DNA of 64,000 bases from Psychrobacter frigidicola (GCF_007997305.1 NZ_VORZ01000001.1:744001-808000), one strand, 5' to 3'. Positions 19,169 through 28,830 are shown, numbered from the stretch's first letter. Translations and numbers: made by a program. Notes: generated by a model not told the origin, from the sequence alone.

Positions 19169-20200
19169 TTAGTTAGGCAGCGTTAACAATTGCCCAATCT
19201 TCAAAGGTGCAGAATATTCTATACCACTTAGTTTTGCTATCGTCCTAAAGTCTACTTTAAACTTATTCGCGATACCTGTTAGCGTGTCACCCGACTGTAC
19301 TTTATATTTTGTAGGTGCTGGTGTTATCGGTGCTTCTGAACTCGCCGCTTTAACCGTCGTTGTTGCCTTAGCATTTGCTTTAGTTGTAACTACTGGCAGT
19401 ACTAGAGACTTGCCAAAATATAAGGTATCGCTCACTTTCATATCATTCACTTGCGCTAAATCGCTTATCTCTACTTTGTATAAACCAGCAATTTTTGACA
19501 AGGTTTCACCATACTTGACGATATGGTTCTTTCCACTGTTATTGATCGTATTTTTACTGTCATTTGGAGTCGTAGAGGCACTACTGACAACAACGGTAGC
19601 TGGCACTGCTTTAGATAAAACAGCAGGTTTTTGACTAGGAGAGATTGGCTCCGCTTTAACAATAGATACCACTTTAGGTTGAACCGTTACCGCTGTTTTA
19701 TCTTTATTTTCACTAACCTTTAGAGCAGTTACTGGTGCTGTTTTAGCTTCTTTTCTAGGAGTAGTAGAAGTTATATCAGCAGGAATAACAAGTGTGCTAT
19801 CAATTAATAATTTCGTTTGCGGGCTTATATTATTAACACGCGCAAGCTCAGTCAAGTCAACACTGTGTTTTTTGGCAAGGCTACTTAAACTATCACCAGC
19901 TTTGACTTTATACGAATTAAGGCGCTTATCTTTATCGGGTATTTCTAACGTTTGCCCTATTTGAATATCGGTAACTTTCATACCATTGGCATCGATTAAT
20001 GCAGTTTGTGAGACATCATAGCGTACTGCGATATTGCTCAGGGTCTCCCCAGACTTTACTACATGCTGCGTTGCAGCTTGGGCATGGCTGACTAATAATG
20101 CGCCTAACAATAGCGCAGTACCTGTCTTCAATAGCACCGCACTTCTTAAGCTATACGCTGCGGCTGCTGTATTTATAGTATTTGCAGCTGATATTTTCAA
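19169..20200 (-). CDS. Secreted protein with four LysM domains (TTG start)
   Basis: A cell-wall-binding periplasmic protein. Using the TTG start it has 343 residues: a signal peptide with hydrophobic core LLKTGTALLLGALLVSHAQA to about residue 42, then LysM domains at roughly 45-88, 96-140, 225-270 and 297-343, each with the (V/K)xxGxTL pattern (KSGETLSNIA, KAGDSLSSLA, KYGETLSKIA, QSGDTLTGIA). A Lys/Thr/Pro/Val-rich linker joins repeats 2 and 3. No amidase, transglycosylase or peptidase domain follows, so it may be a scaffold or activator of cell-wall enzymes. An upstream ATG at 20275 adds 25 residues but lacks a ribosome binding site. Confidence 0.85.
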   Translation of the reverse strand: MKISAANTINTAAAAYSLRSAVLLKTGTALLLGALLVSHAQAATQHVVKSGETLSNIAVRYDVSQTALIDANGMKVTDIQIGQTLEIPDKDKRLNSYKVKAGDSLSSLAKKHSVDLTELARVNNISPQTKLLIDSTLVIPADITSTTPRKEAKTAPVTALKVSENKDKTAVTVQPKVVSIVKAEPISPSQKPAVLSKAVPATVVVSSASTTPNDSKNTINNSGKNHIVKYGETLSKIAGLYKVEISDLAQVNDMKVSDTLYFGKSLVLPVVTTKANAKATTTVKAASSEAPITPAPTKYKVQSGDTLTGIANKFKVDFRTIAKLSGIEYSAPLKIGQLLTLPN

Positions 20201-20206
20201 AACTAT

Positions 20207-20212
20207 CTCCTT
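20207..20212 (-). promoter_or_regulatory. Shine-Dalgarno that decides the TTG start of the LysM gene
   Basis: AAGGAG on the minus strand lies six bases before a TTG codon at 20200. The spacing is ideal, and the resulting N-terminus is a normal-length signal peptide. Confidence 0.7.
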
Positions 20213-20395
20213 AATATTAAAATCCAATAAATTTTTTTTCAACCACAGAAGGCGAGGAGGCAATACATGATTCAATATTTTTAACCAAGATTCGATGCTT
20301 ACAGGCTAACAATAATGATTCATGCAATCGTTTTCAGTCTTATAGAGTAAATATTGCTGACTTAAATAACAATTATCTGTCTGTATTTGGTCTAT

Positions 20396-21505
20396 TTATC
20401 CATACTTTTTTTCAAATTCTTGCATGAAGCTCACCAGTTGTTGTACCCACTCAAGTGGCACAGCGTTGTAAATACTCGCACGCATACCACCAACATCGCG
20501 GTGACCTTTCAGATTGAGCAAACCCGCTTTTTCTGACTCTTCCAAAAATACTTTATCGAGACTGTTGTCTGCTAAAGTAAAAGGTACATTCATGATAGAA
20601 CGGTAGTTATGCGCAACTGGGTTGTCATAGAAGGCGCTATTGTCAATCGTTTCATATAGCAATGCTGCTTTTTGCTGGTTAATTTTACCAATAACAGCAA
20701 CACCGCCCTGTTCTTCTAACCAATCAAATACCAGTCCAGCTAAATACCAAGAATAAGTGGCTGGCGTATTTGACATCGACTCTTTTTCTACTTGATGTTC
20801 GTAATTAAGAAGCAGTGGACACCACGCGCTTGCCTGCCCTAGTAAATCCTCGCGAATAATAACGATGACCAAGCCTGCAGGACCAATATTCTTTTGGGCA
20901 CCCGCATAAATCATTCCAAACTTAGAGACATCAACTGGTTGAGATAAAATAGAGGACGACATGTCAGCAATGATTGGCACATCAACTTGTGGTGGCTCGA
21001 ATATTTGCAGACCATGAATAGTCTCATTAGTACAATAATGGAAGTAAGCAGCATTCTCGCTGAGATTCCACTCACTTTTTGGTGGCACGTCGGTGAAATT
21101 ATTGTCTTTGCCCGTTGCAACTAGATTAACCTCACCTAGTCCGAGATTAGCATAACGCTCCGCCTCTTTGATTGCTTTGCCCGACCATGCCCCTGTAGTC
21201 AGATAGTCAGCGCGCCCCCCATTTAATAAGTTTAACGGAATGGCTGAAAACTGTAGACTTGCGCCGCCTTGTAAAAACAACACTTTATAATTATCAGGAA
21301 TATCCATTAAAGCACGCAGCTGGGTTTCCGCCTTTTTGGTCACGGCAATATAGTCCTTGCTACGATGACTCATCTCCATCACCGATAGGCCGCGACCTTC
21401 CCAGTCGAGCAGCTCGTCTTGAGCGCGCGCCAGCACTGATGTGGGTATAGTTGCAGGCCCTGCAGAAAAATTAGGTAAACGGTGCGGTGCAGGTTTGGTA
21501 GTCAT
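20396..21505 (-). CDS. serC: Phosphoserine aminotransferase
   Basis: PLP enzyme making 3-phosphoserine from 3-phosphohydroxypyruvate and glutamate for serine synthesis, and also acting in pyridoxal phosphate synthesis. It begins with the characteristic NFSAGPATIP and has the PLP lysine in YAGAQKNIGPAG, with RASIYNAVPLE near the C-terminus for substrate binding. Length 369 residues (362 in E. coli). It follows the HolD-like gene on the same strand with 78 bases between them. Confidence 0.96.
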   Translation of the reverse strand: MTTKPAPHRLPNFSAGPATIPTSVLARAQDELLDWEGRGLSVMEMSHRSKDYIAVTKKAETQLRALMDIPDNYKVLFLQGGASLQFSAIPLNLLNGGRADYLTTGAWSGKAIKEAERYANLGLGEVNLVATGKDNNFTDVPPKSEWNLSENAAYFHYCTNETIHGLQIFEPPQVDVPIIADMSSSILSQPVDVSKFGMIYAGAQKNIGPAGLVIVIIREDLLGQASAWCPLLLNYEHQVEKESMSNTPATYSWYLAGLVFDWLEEQGGVAVIGKINQQKAALLYETIDNSAFYDNPVAHNYRSIMNVPFTLADNSLDKVFLEESEKAGLLNLKGHRDVGGMRASIYNAVPLEWVQQLVSFMQEFEKKYG

Positions 21506-21583
21506 AACATTAGTCCTAAATACAATGGAGTGGTCGTTGCTAGCTCAATCTTATCCTAAAACCGATTAAAATCAATCTTACTT

Positions 21584-22462
21584 TTATTGCAGACTAGCCA
21601 ATTGCTGCCATAGCTGGCGTTTATAACTGGCATCAATGAGCATCTCATCAAGTGTGGGTACACTAACAAAATTAGGATGGGTCAGACCCTCCGGTAGCAC
21701 GGTTAATACGGCTACTTGAATATCCTCACTTCTACCAATCTTAAAGAGGTATCCTGCAAGACTGGCATTGGCAAGCTCGGCAGTATCCATCCCTGCGCAA
21801 ATAGGAAAAGAGCTGGTCTCACAAGAGATAGATAAGGCTTGAGTGATGTTTTGCCACAGCTGTTGGCTGTCATTAGACAAGGCCTGAATATCAACCAACA
21901 ATACCCAGTTACCATAACGCCCCGCTTGCAAATCAAAGGGAGCAACAGTCATTGAAATTTCAGCTGGCGTTTGGACGGTAATACTTTCTAGCAGGGGCTC
22001 TATTGTTTGCGATACTTGACTTACTGACGACATTTCTGTTGCTAGAGGTACTGGCGATAACGCTGGTAAGGAAGCGGTATCTTGCGTATATACTTGTTCT
22101 TCGATGTTATTAACGCTATCAGCGCTAGAGAACGGTTGAGTAGTCGCTAAATCATAGTCTGAGTAACGCTCGTCACTAGCAGAATCTATAGATACCGGTT
22201 GCGATGTCGATGGTTGCTGGTCATTAGGTAGTAGCTGTTTTACAGAATTATTATCGGTATGGTCAATAATACGACCATTCACATCAGTATCAACACCATT
22301 GCTAATACCAATAGTTGAATCTACTTCTAGTTCCGGAATATCTGCTATATTTAGAGTTGGCGAGGTTGGCTGTACCCATTGCCCTATGCCCATCATCGCC
22401 AAAATTTGGCGCTGTTGCCTTTGGCGTTGCTGTAAGACTATCTGCTGTTGGGTATCACTCAT
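21584..22462 (-). CDS. Probable divergent DNA polymerase III psi subunit (HolD-like)
   Basis: 292 residues in three parts. Residues 1-34 are a Gln-rich helix ending LAMMGIGQWVQPTSP, which parallels the N-terminus of E. coli psi (LQQLGITQWSLRRP as I remember it). Residues 35-170 are acidic, low-complexity and probably disordered. Residues 178-292 look folded, with GNWVLLVDIQAL, SLAGYLFKIGRSE, and a C-terminal SYKRQLWQQLASLQ similar to the psi ending ARAALWQQI. Psi links chi to the clamp-loader. The call rests on short motifs and equal order, with an insertion of over 100 residues, so it is a hypothesis. Adjacent genes, serC and an M48 protease, give no functional support. Confidence 0.55.
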   Translation of the reverse strand: MSDTQQQIVLQQRQRQQRQILAMMGIGQWVQPTSPTLNIADIPELEVDSTIGISNGVDTDVNGRIIDHTDNNSVKQLLPNDQQPSTSQPVSIDSASDERYSDYDLATTQPFSSADSVNNIEEQVYTQDTASLPALSPVPLATEMSSVSQVSQTIEPLLESITVQTPAEISMTVAPFDLQAGRYGNWVLLVDIQALSNDSQQLWQNITQALSISCETSSFPICAGMDTAELANASLAGYLFKIGRSEDIQVAVLTVLPEGLTHPNFVSVPTLDEMLIDASYKRQLWQQLASLQ

Positions 22463-22573
22463 GGGTAGCCACTATCCTGCTTGTTTTTCCAAATAATTAT
22501 TTATATATAACGACTGACGTATCGACGGCTCACACTAAGAGTATTTATTGACAACTGTTGACAACTAACACCG

Positions 22574-25500
22574 TCAATCAACCAACTGGCGCACACCCAG
22601 CCAACGCTCGGCAAGGAGGGTCAAACAGTCGTATTCATCTTGGCTAATGATCGTATCGTGTAGCATGACCGTATGCAAGCTACTGAGCCATAACCGGTAG
22701 CTATTATAAGCTATTTGGCTGCTACTTTGCGGCTTGTTATCTGCTTGATGCGCCATAGGCGTCCCTGATTTTGGCAGTGTCACAAAGCCTGATACGCTCT
22801 CAATAATAGCAAGCAGTTGCACACTATTTAAGCATTGAGCAGTTAATAACAGCCAATGCAAATTGGCGTCACTCACGGCTCTAAGGTCAATATCAATCAA
22901 GCGTGCATGACGCCGCAAACCTATGACATACCGCGCTTTATAGTCTGTCATCTGGTTCTGTAACCGCTCATCTCTAGCAAGACGATAGGCAATTAGAATT
23001 AACATTAAGCGCGGGCCCGCACTTAATCCTGCAAACACTTGACCGGATGGGTCGAGCTGCGTATTAATAGACGCTAGTCCTATTTGCAAAATAGCGGTAT
23101 AAGAAGCGCTCTCTAGCGGTTTATCATGATGTGATTTATCAGTATTTAGCTGACTATCGTTCAGCTCATCAGTGCATAAAGTATCGCAACCTACTCTGCC
23201 ATTCCCCAAGACTTGAGACAATACCGGCAATAATTGCTGCAAATGTAACGCCTGCCATAAGGATAAAATCGGTCGGGATTGCGCCTTTTTTTCGGATTTT
23301 GACGACCGCGTATTGATTGGCTTCTTGTCGGGGTTGGTTATTTGTTCAGCCAGATTATGGGTTAATTGGCTATTAATTAACTCAATGAGACCTTGCTGAT
23401 AGCGGAGGAGCATCATGCGAGACTTTTGCTGTTGTTGATAATGCTGATGATCATGAAAACTGTGACTGAGCGCACTTTGCTGCTGTAACTGCGTGAGCGT
23501 AGCTTGTGATAAATCATGCTTACGCAGCCGATTCACAGCCATGATTATCAAAGCGCTGTCCAACCGCCGATCGAGGCTGGCAACGTTTTCTAGTAACTTG
23601 AAATCTAAGGTATGCGCCAATATTTTAGATTGATTATTACCCTTGAGACTGGCGTTTACATTGGCATTAGTATCAAGGATCTCGCTACTTCTAGAGCTGT
23701 CAGCTGTGGTAAAAGATTTAGGCAACCCACACCAAACATCAGTCAGATCGTAACTAAAACGGGTTGATAAGGCATGATTTTGGTGGCACAACAGTACTGC
23801 TTCAATCAGTGCCTGCGCTCCTAACGGATGATGGCTATGGTTCAGCAGGTAATGTGATAGCGTCAGCTGTTGCAAGTCAGTAATTAACGTCGCTATTGGT
23901 AAGTCGGAATTCAGCGCCGCTTGCCAAGGTTTTAGTACTTTATGAAGAACACTGTCTGTCGCCTCAACTTCTAGGCGACCATTGATAACAACATCCGTAC
24001 TGGCTGTAAAGGTCAGTCCCACATCGCTGTCCCTCTCATTGGCGATTTTATTAGCCATATCATTAGCAATGTCACTGTCTCTATCGCCACCTATATCAGT
24101 AGCAGCCATGACAATATTGGTATGATTAGCCGCAGTGATAGCCGCTGACTGCTTAATAAGATTACCAGTAACTGCTTCTTGTCCATTAGTAGTAGACCGT
24201 TTGGCACTTTCCCCGCTCATTATCGTTTTTTTATGCGATTGAATGGGCTTATTAACCGGGCTATCTCCCCAATCAACACGGCGACGCTGCTCATAAATCT
24301 CTTTTATTTTTTTCTGATTGAGGCGTTTTTGCCTCGCTACTTGTAACGCAAAATCCTGATAATCATTGGCATTAACGGCGCTCATGCGTTCAGCCACACT
24401 CGGATGGGTAGCAAGCCATGAAACATCGCCTAAATCAGAACCGCTACTGGCAAAGAAAAAATGACTGAGTCCGTTAATATCGGCAATATTTGATAAGCGT
24501 GAGCCAAGCGGGTCTTGATGAATAGCTTTTAAAGTCTCAAGAATCGCAGGTGAGCGGGTGAGCTGTACACTAGTGGCATCGGCCAATAATTCACGCTCAC
24601 GGTTAAAGCTATGCTTAATCAATTGGGCGGCGACCATACTGGAGAAACTAAGGCCATGCAATAATAATGTGCCAATATTACGCTGCCCATGACGACCACT
24701 ATCCATTCCTATTCGCGGTATTATTAACAGACTGCTGGCAGCGGAATATGAATTTTGGTTTTGGCTGTGGGCTTGTGCCTGCCAATAACGAACCCACTCG
24801 CTATGGGTACTAAACTCTGCCGTCTGCGCTTCGATACTGCGGGCGTGCGCATCAACCTCTCTTTGCGCTGACGGCATAGCACGCGGCGGCTCGGAGACAG
24901 GAACAGTAGAGTCACTCCAATCATACAATAATTGCAACCCTGCCAGCACTACCATCAGCTGTAGGTTAAACTTAGCATCACCATGTAAAATATGACCGTA
25001 TTCGTGACCAATCAGACCGTACAGCGCCTCATCAGACAGCTTATCGAGCGCCCCTTGGGTCACCACTAACACCATATCTTCGCTATAGCGCCCAGCGACA
25101 AAGCCATTAATCCCTTGCTCCTCAGGCAGCACATACAATATCGGCATGCTCAATCCTGACGCGATCGCTAACTGCTGGGCAAACTCATAATAGCGCTTAT
25201 AAGTGGGCGGAAAATCACGCTCATGACGCACAGCAATATGACGCGAGGTATAAAGAACAGGCGACACCGATTGGTGCTGATGCGCCACCCCTTGACTGTG
25301 CACCCAAGCGTCATGACTGTTATCAATAAACAACCTAACCGCACCAACCCGCTTAGCAATCGCCCGCCCGCCTGCCTTTAGCCGCTGATACTCTACAAAA
25401 CTACCGGCAATAAAGCTAAATAGCGTCCAGATAATAACCAGTATCAATACCCATTGATAAATACCACCGGTAAAAATGGTTAATAATAGTGCCATTATCC

Positions 25501-25627
25501 AAAGACCAACAACCACATGCGCGAGCACAATCAAAAAGAACAGCCCATAAAGTAATAGACTGCGGCGCGTGCGAGTACGCTGCTCGTTAAAAAAATCCAT
25601 CCGCCCATCATGCCCAAACCCAGCCAA
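22574..25627 (-). CDS. Very long M48-family membrane zinc metallopeptidase
   Basis: 1017 residues. Two membrane helices at about 25-52 and 56-78 precede a zinc protease domain with the HExxH motif GHEYGH at 207-212 and the downstream third-ligand region RERELLADATSVQL, as in HtpX/Ste24-type enzymes. After about residue 430 comes a basic linker and then over 500 residues rich in Leu, Gln, His and Asn with no family I recognise. The TTG at 25627 is preceded by GGGAG at a spacing of six and is my preferred start; the ATG at 25600 is the alternative. It directly follows lemA, a common pairing. Confidence 0.85.
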   Translation of the reverse strand: MAGFGHDGRMDFFNEQRTRTRRSLLLYGLFFLIVLAHVVVGLWIMALLLTIFTGGIYQWVLILVIIWTLFSFIAGSFVEYQRLKAGGRAIAKRVGAVRLFIDNSHDAWVHSQGVAHQHQSVSPVLYTSRHIAVRHERDFPPTYKRYYEFAQQLAIASGLSMPILYVLPEEQGINGFVAGRYSEDMVLVVTQGALDKLSDEALYGLIGHEYGHILHGDAKFNLQLMVVLAGLQLLYDWSDSTVPVSEPPRAMPSAQREVDAHARSIEAQTAEFSTHSEWVRYWQAQAHSQNQNSYSAASSLLIIPRIGMDSGRHGQRNIGTLLLHGLSFSSMVAAQLIKHSFNRERELLADATSVQLTRSPAILETLKAIHQDPLGSRLSNIADINGLSHFFFASSGSDLGDVSWLATHPSVAERMSAVNANDYQDFALQVARQKRLNQKKIKEIYEQRRRVDWGDSPVNKPIQSHKKTIMSGESAKRSTTNGQEAVTGNLIKQSAAITAANHTNIVMAATDIGGDRDSDIANDMANKIANERDSDVGLTFTASTDVVINGRLEVEATDSVLHKVLKPWQAALNSDLPIATLITDLQQLTLSHYLLNHSHHPLGAQALIEAVLLCHQNHALSTRFSYDLTDVWCGLPKSFTTADSSRSSEILDTNANVNASLKGNNQSKILAHTLDFKLLENVASLDRRLDSALIIMAVNRLRKHDLSQATLTQLQQQSALSHSFHDHQHYQQQQKSRMMLLRYQQGLIELINSQLTHNLAEQITNPDKKPINTRSSKSEKKAQSRPILSLWQALHLQQLLPVLSQVLGNGRVGCDTLCTDELNDSQLNTDKSHHDKPLESASYTAILQIGLASINTQLDPSGQVFAGLSAGPRLMLILIAYRLARDERLQNQMTDYKARYVIGLRRHARLIDIDLRAVSDANLHWLLLTAQCLNSVQLLAIIESVSGFVTLPKSGTPMAHQADNKPQSSSQIAYNSYRLWLSSLHTVMLHDTIISQDEYDCLTLLAERWLGVRQLVD

Positions 25628-25679
25628 AACTTACTCCCAAGTCAGTTAAAAACCTGATTAATGTGCCAACTTAAACCAG

Positions 25680-26276
25680 CTAACTAAAGCTGACCGTAGG
25701 TGCTTGACTAATGGCCTGTTTATCGGCAAACACCAAAGGACTCAGCGGACGAAAACCAAAGGTTGTGCTCACTAAATTATTAGGAAATACCTCGCGGCCA
25801 TTATTATAAAACATCACACTGTCATTATAATGTTGACGCGCAAATCCAATACGGTTCTCAGTATTGGTCAATTCATCGGTCAAATCCCTAATTAGACTAT
25901 CGGCTTTAAGATCAGGATAGGCCTCCATCACTGCATAAAACTGCCCAATTGCTTTTGATAGCATGCCTTCGGCTTGGGCAAATAACGCCATATGCTCAAG
26001 AGATTCTGGCTGATGCTGGCTTGACTGTTGCAAGCTCTGCGCGCGGTTACGAGCACTAATTACCCGCGTGAGCGTCTCCTCCTCATGCTGCAAATAACGC
26101 TTAGTGGTCTCAACCAAATTGGGAATCAAGTCATGACGGCGCTTGAGCTGTACATCAATTTGTGCAAAGCCATTTTTCGCCTGATTGCGCGAGCGCACCA
26201 AGTTATTAAATATGGTGACCCCGACAACAACCACCAATAGCGTTAAGGTAATAAACATCCAAACGAAAGTTTTCAT
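25680..26276 (-). CDS. lemA: LemA family membrane protein
   Basis: A 198-residue protein with one N-terminal membrane helix (VWMFITLTLLVVVVGVTIF) and a helical extracytoplasmic domain. The family signature is clear: NGFAQIDVQLKRRHDLIPNLVETTK, read in pieces, then ARNRAQ, YPDLKAD and ENRIGFARQHYND...NN, ending FPNNLVSTTFGF. The role of LemA is not settled, but it is often encoded beside M48 proteases or TPM-domain proteins. It lies 52 bases upstream of the M48 gene and probably forms an operon with it. Confidence 0.92.
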   Translation of the reverse strand: MKTFVWMFITLTLLVVVVGVTIFNNLVRSRNQAKNGFAQIDVQLKRRHDLIPNLVETTKRYLQHEEETLTRVISARNRAQSLQQSSQHQPESLEHMALFAQAEGMLSKAIGQFYAVMEAYPDLKADSLIRDLTDELTNTENRIGFARQHYNDSVMFYNNGREVFPNNLVSTTFGFRPLSPLVFADKQAISQAPTVSFS

Positions 26277-26404
26277 AAATATTCCAAAGTGGTCAATATT
26301 GACAAATCTTAATAAGTTGCATATTAACTCACAATGATAAGCGATACTTAAAAGTCAGATAAGATATCTAGCAGCAGTCGTTGTGTTTTGACCAAATAAT
26401 TGAC

Positions 26405-26430
26405 AAAAAAAAGCCCTTTTGAATAAAGGG
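26405..26430 (-). terminator. Second terminator downstream of ffs
   Basis: On the minus strand CCCTTT, a short loop, then AAAGGG followed by C and eight T residues. No protein gene ends here on that strand; the nearest upstream transcript is ffs, about 130 bases away. Confidence 0.55.
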
Positions 26431-26558
26431 ATAGTTAGATCGATATATTTTTAGGTTTTTATTAAATGTTAGAAACAAAATAGCGCTCATGGAGTTTATA
26501 ACTTAATATTCAAATTAGTAATCTTTGCTGACCTCCATCAAACTCTAGGCAAAAAAAA

Positions 26559-26667
<109 letters not shown>

Positions 26668-26675
26668 AGCCACAG

Positions 26676-26703
26676 ATTATACAAGGTTCTTGCATTATTA
26701 CAA
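26676..26703 (-). promoter_or_regulatory. Sigma-70 promoter of ffs
   Basis: On the minus strand TTGTAA (26698-26703), a 16-base spacer and a perfect TATAAT (26676-26681), nine to ten bases before the RNA 5' end. Position and quality fit a strong stable-RNA promoter. Confidence 0.8.
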
Positions 26704-26946
26704 CCCTTATCGTCAATTATTGATAGGGTAGCTAATCTATACCGAATTATAGCCTGTATAAACCAGCAAACTAATGCACAAAATTCTCACAGCTTATTAG
26801 CCAAAATTTGCTATTTTAACGATAGGGCTTTTTACACATTTCACATAGTAGCCCTTTAAATTATCAATACTCTCACCCAATTTTCCATATGCTTAAAACA
26901 GTGCGACTCACCTCAACTTAACCCACACCTTGCTAAGGAGTTTCTG

Positions 26947-27660
26947 ATGAAAAACACCCTACTGAACAAGGCAGCTATCGCCTCTAGCGCCATCTGTTTA
27001 TTTACTGCCATGATGAGTGGCGCACAGGCAGCGCCCACAGGCTATGACCAGTTAAGCTTTCAGACCGAGGTCAAAGAAGAAGTAGCTAATGATGAGGTGC
27101 GCGCCAGCTTATATAAAAAACTACAAGCGACCGATGCTAAAACGCTAGCAACCAACCTTAACAACTCTATCAATAAAGCCTTAGCCATTGCTAAGCGCTA
27201 CCCTACCGTCACGGTCAGTACCGGACAGCAGCGTACGTATCCACGCTATGATAAAAATCAAAAAATAATCGGCTGGACAGGTCAAGCTAATATAGACCTG
27301 AAAAGTACCGACTTTATAGCGACTAGCCAACTGATAGCTGATTTGCAAGAAACCTTGGTGATGGAAAGTCTAAACTTTGGGGTCTCGGACAACAAAAAAG
27401 ACGCGCTTGAACAAAAGCTGATGACTGATGCCTCACGCGCCTTTCAGAACCAAGCCAAGAACCTAACCCGCGCATGGGATGCCCGTAACTATCGCGTAGT
27501 TACGGTAAATTTAAACACAGGAAACAACTATCCACGTCCTATGTATAGTGCGATGAATATGAGAGACGCGTCTGCTGAGTCCGTCCCGAGTCAAAACTTT
27601 GAATCTGGTAATAGCACAATATCTGTGACTGCTAACGGTACGATTGAGTTGACTAAATAA
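26947..27660 (+). CDS. Periplasmic SIMPL-domain (DUF541) protein
   Basis: 237 residues with a signal peptide (KAAIASSAICLFTAMMSGAQA) cleaved near residue 29. The mature part fits the SIMPL/DUF541 fold: LSFQTEVKEEVANDEVRASL at the start, VTVSTGQQRTYPRYD in the middle and a STISVTANGTIEL strand at the end. Members are found in the periplasm, with no agreed function. An AAGGAG ribosome binding site is ideally placed. It is flanked by ffs on the other strand and a bidirectional terminator, so it is probably monocistronic. Confidence 0.85.
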   Translation: MKNTLLNKAAIASSAICLFTAMMSGAQAAPTGYDQLSFQTEVKEEVANDEVRASLYKKLQATDAKTLATNLNNSINKALAIAKRYPTVTVSTGQQRTYPRYDKNQKIIGWTGQANIDLKSTDFIATSQLIADLQETLVMESLNFGVSDNKKDALEQKLMTDASRAFQNQAKNLTRAWDARNYRVVTVNLNTGNNYPRPMYSAMNMRDASAESVPSQNFESGNSTISVTANGTIELTK

Positions 27661-27735
27661 ACGATGAACAGGCCGTTTGATTAATCAGTCGTTTTCGTTA
27701 ACTAGTAACTGTCGTTGACTGATATTAGTTATCAA

Positions 27736-27769
27736 AAAAGCCAATCGCCGTAATCAGCGATTGGCTTTT
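27736..27769. terminator. Bidirectional terminator between SIMPL and DUF4124 genes
   Basis: Perfect 13-bp stem AAAAGCCAATCGC / GCGATTGGCTTTT with an 8-base loop between two converging genes. Confidence 0.85.
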
Positions 27770-27832
27770 CTATGTATAAACTCGCTTGACTTAAGTATAT
27801 ATTAATCAACGTTTAGCAATATTTACCACGAG

Positions 27833-28600
27833 TTATTTTAAAGCTGGCTGCTCAAGAGTCATTGGTTTATCAGCTTGTGGTGTGTTAAATGACTGCATAT
27901 TAGGTTGTTTGCCATCTTGACGCATTTTTAATAAGACTTTCTGAGGCCATGATAGCTGCTGATAAGCCAATAACTGCTTGCCTATTCTTTTATTATTTTG
28001 CAATCTAGCAGTATTTTGTATGACATAAACCGTACGTTCGACTTGCTTAATAGGCAGTCCTTTCTCATTGCTGACCACCGCTTTGACACTATGCGCACCA
28101 GGCAGAACATCTACTGTTGCAATGGACGCACTTAAACCTTGCGCTACCTGATTGCCATCTAAATAAATATTTACCGTATCACCGGTTTGTAGCGCAGGTC
28201 TTAGCTGGACAGTGACCACAATATTTTGCGCGGGGCGACGATAAGCACGCTCCTCGCTTGGTTCTATCATGGTTAGCTGATAATTTACTTGCGCGGCTTT
28301 AGACGTCTGAGAAGTGTGCTGGGCTGGTACCGCTGATGTATTATTGACAGATTTGTTGCTAGCGCTATTACTTATAGGGTGAGTCGATTCAGTGGTAATG
28401 CCTGTTTGACTAATTTCCTTACCGCCTTGCTGTTCATACTTTTGTGCATTGTCCGTGAAAGTTACGCGTCCTGTTTGCTCATCAACCACTTTATAAATAG
28501 GCGCAGCGTTGATTAGTGGCGCATAAAGGCTGGCTATGCCAATTATCAAGCCGACTAGTAGGTTAGCTTTGAGCGGCTTATATGTAGATGATGAAATCAT
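27833..28600 (-). CDS. Secreted DUF4124-domain protein
   Basis: 255 residues with a signal peptide (LLVGLIIGIASLYAPLINAA). Right after it comes a DUF4124 domain, IYKVVDEQTGRVTFTDNAQ, then a Ser/Thr-rich linker and an immunoglobulin-like beta domain (LTMIEPSEERAYRRPAQN, IYLDGNQVAQGLSAS, LPGAHSVKAVVSN). The C-terminal 40 residues are polar. DUF4124 proteins are common in proteobacterial periplasms and their function is unknown. It lies downstream of glnA on the same strand, but the terminator at 28761-28799 separates the two. Confidence 0.8.
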   Translation of the reverse strand: MISSSTYKPLKANLLVGLIIGIASLYAPLINAAPIYKVVDEQTGRVTFTDNAQKYEQQGGKEISQTGITTESTHPISNSASNKSVNNTSAVPAQHTSQTSKAAQVNYQLTMIEPSEERAYRRPAQNIVVTVQLRPALQTGDTVNIYLDGNQVAQGLSASIATVDVLPGAHSVKAVVSNEKGLPIKQVERTVYVIQNTARLQNNKRIGKQLLAYQQLSWPQKVLLKMRQDGKQPNMQSFNTPQADKPMTLEQPALK

Positions 28601-28760
28601 AATCAGTCAACCTTGTCATTGCGTGTTAATGATAGTTGCATAGTTAACAATACATAGCTATCACCACTATTATGCGATATTTTTAGGGTAATAACCGTTA
28701 TGTTTATAGAAGTACAAATATATTGTTTTTATTTTAAATTACTATTTTACTAATTGTCAT

Positions 28761-28799
28761 AAAAAAATCCAGCTAAGACCTGCTTAGCTGGTTTTTTTT
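28761..28799. terminator. Strong terminator of glnA
   Basis: CCAGCTAAG / CTTAGCTGG core around a 5-base loop, extended by A and T runs of about seven on either side; works on both strands. It follows the glnA stop by about 30 bases on the minus strand. Confidence 0.85.
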
Positions 28800-28830
28800 A
28801 TTTGGAATCTTTAAACGTACGAGCTATAAA

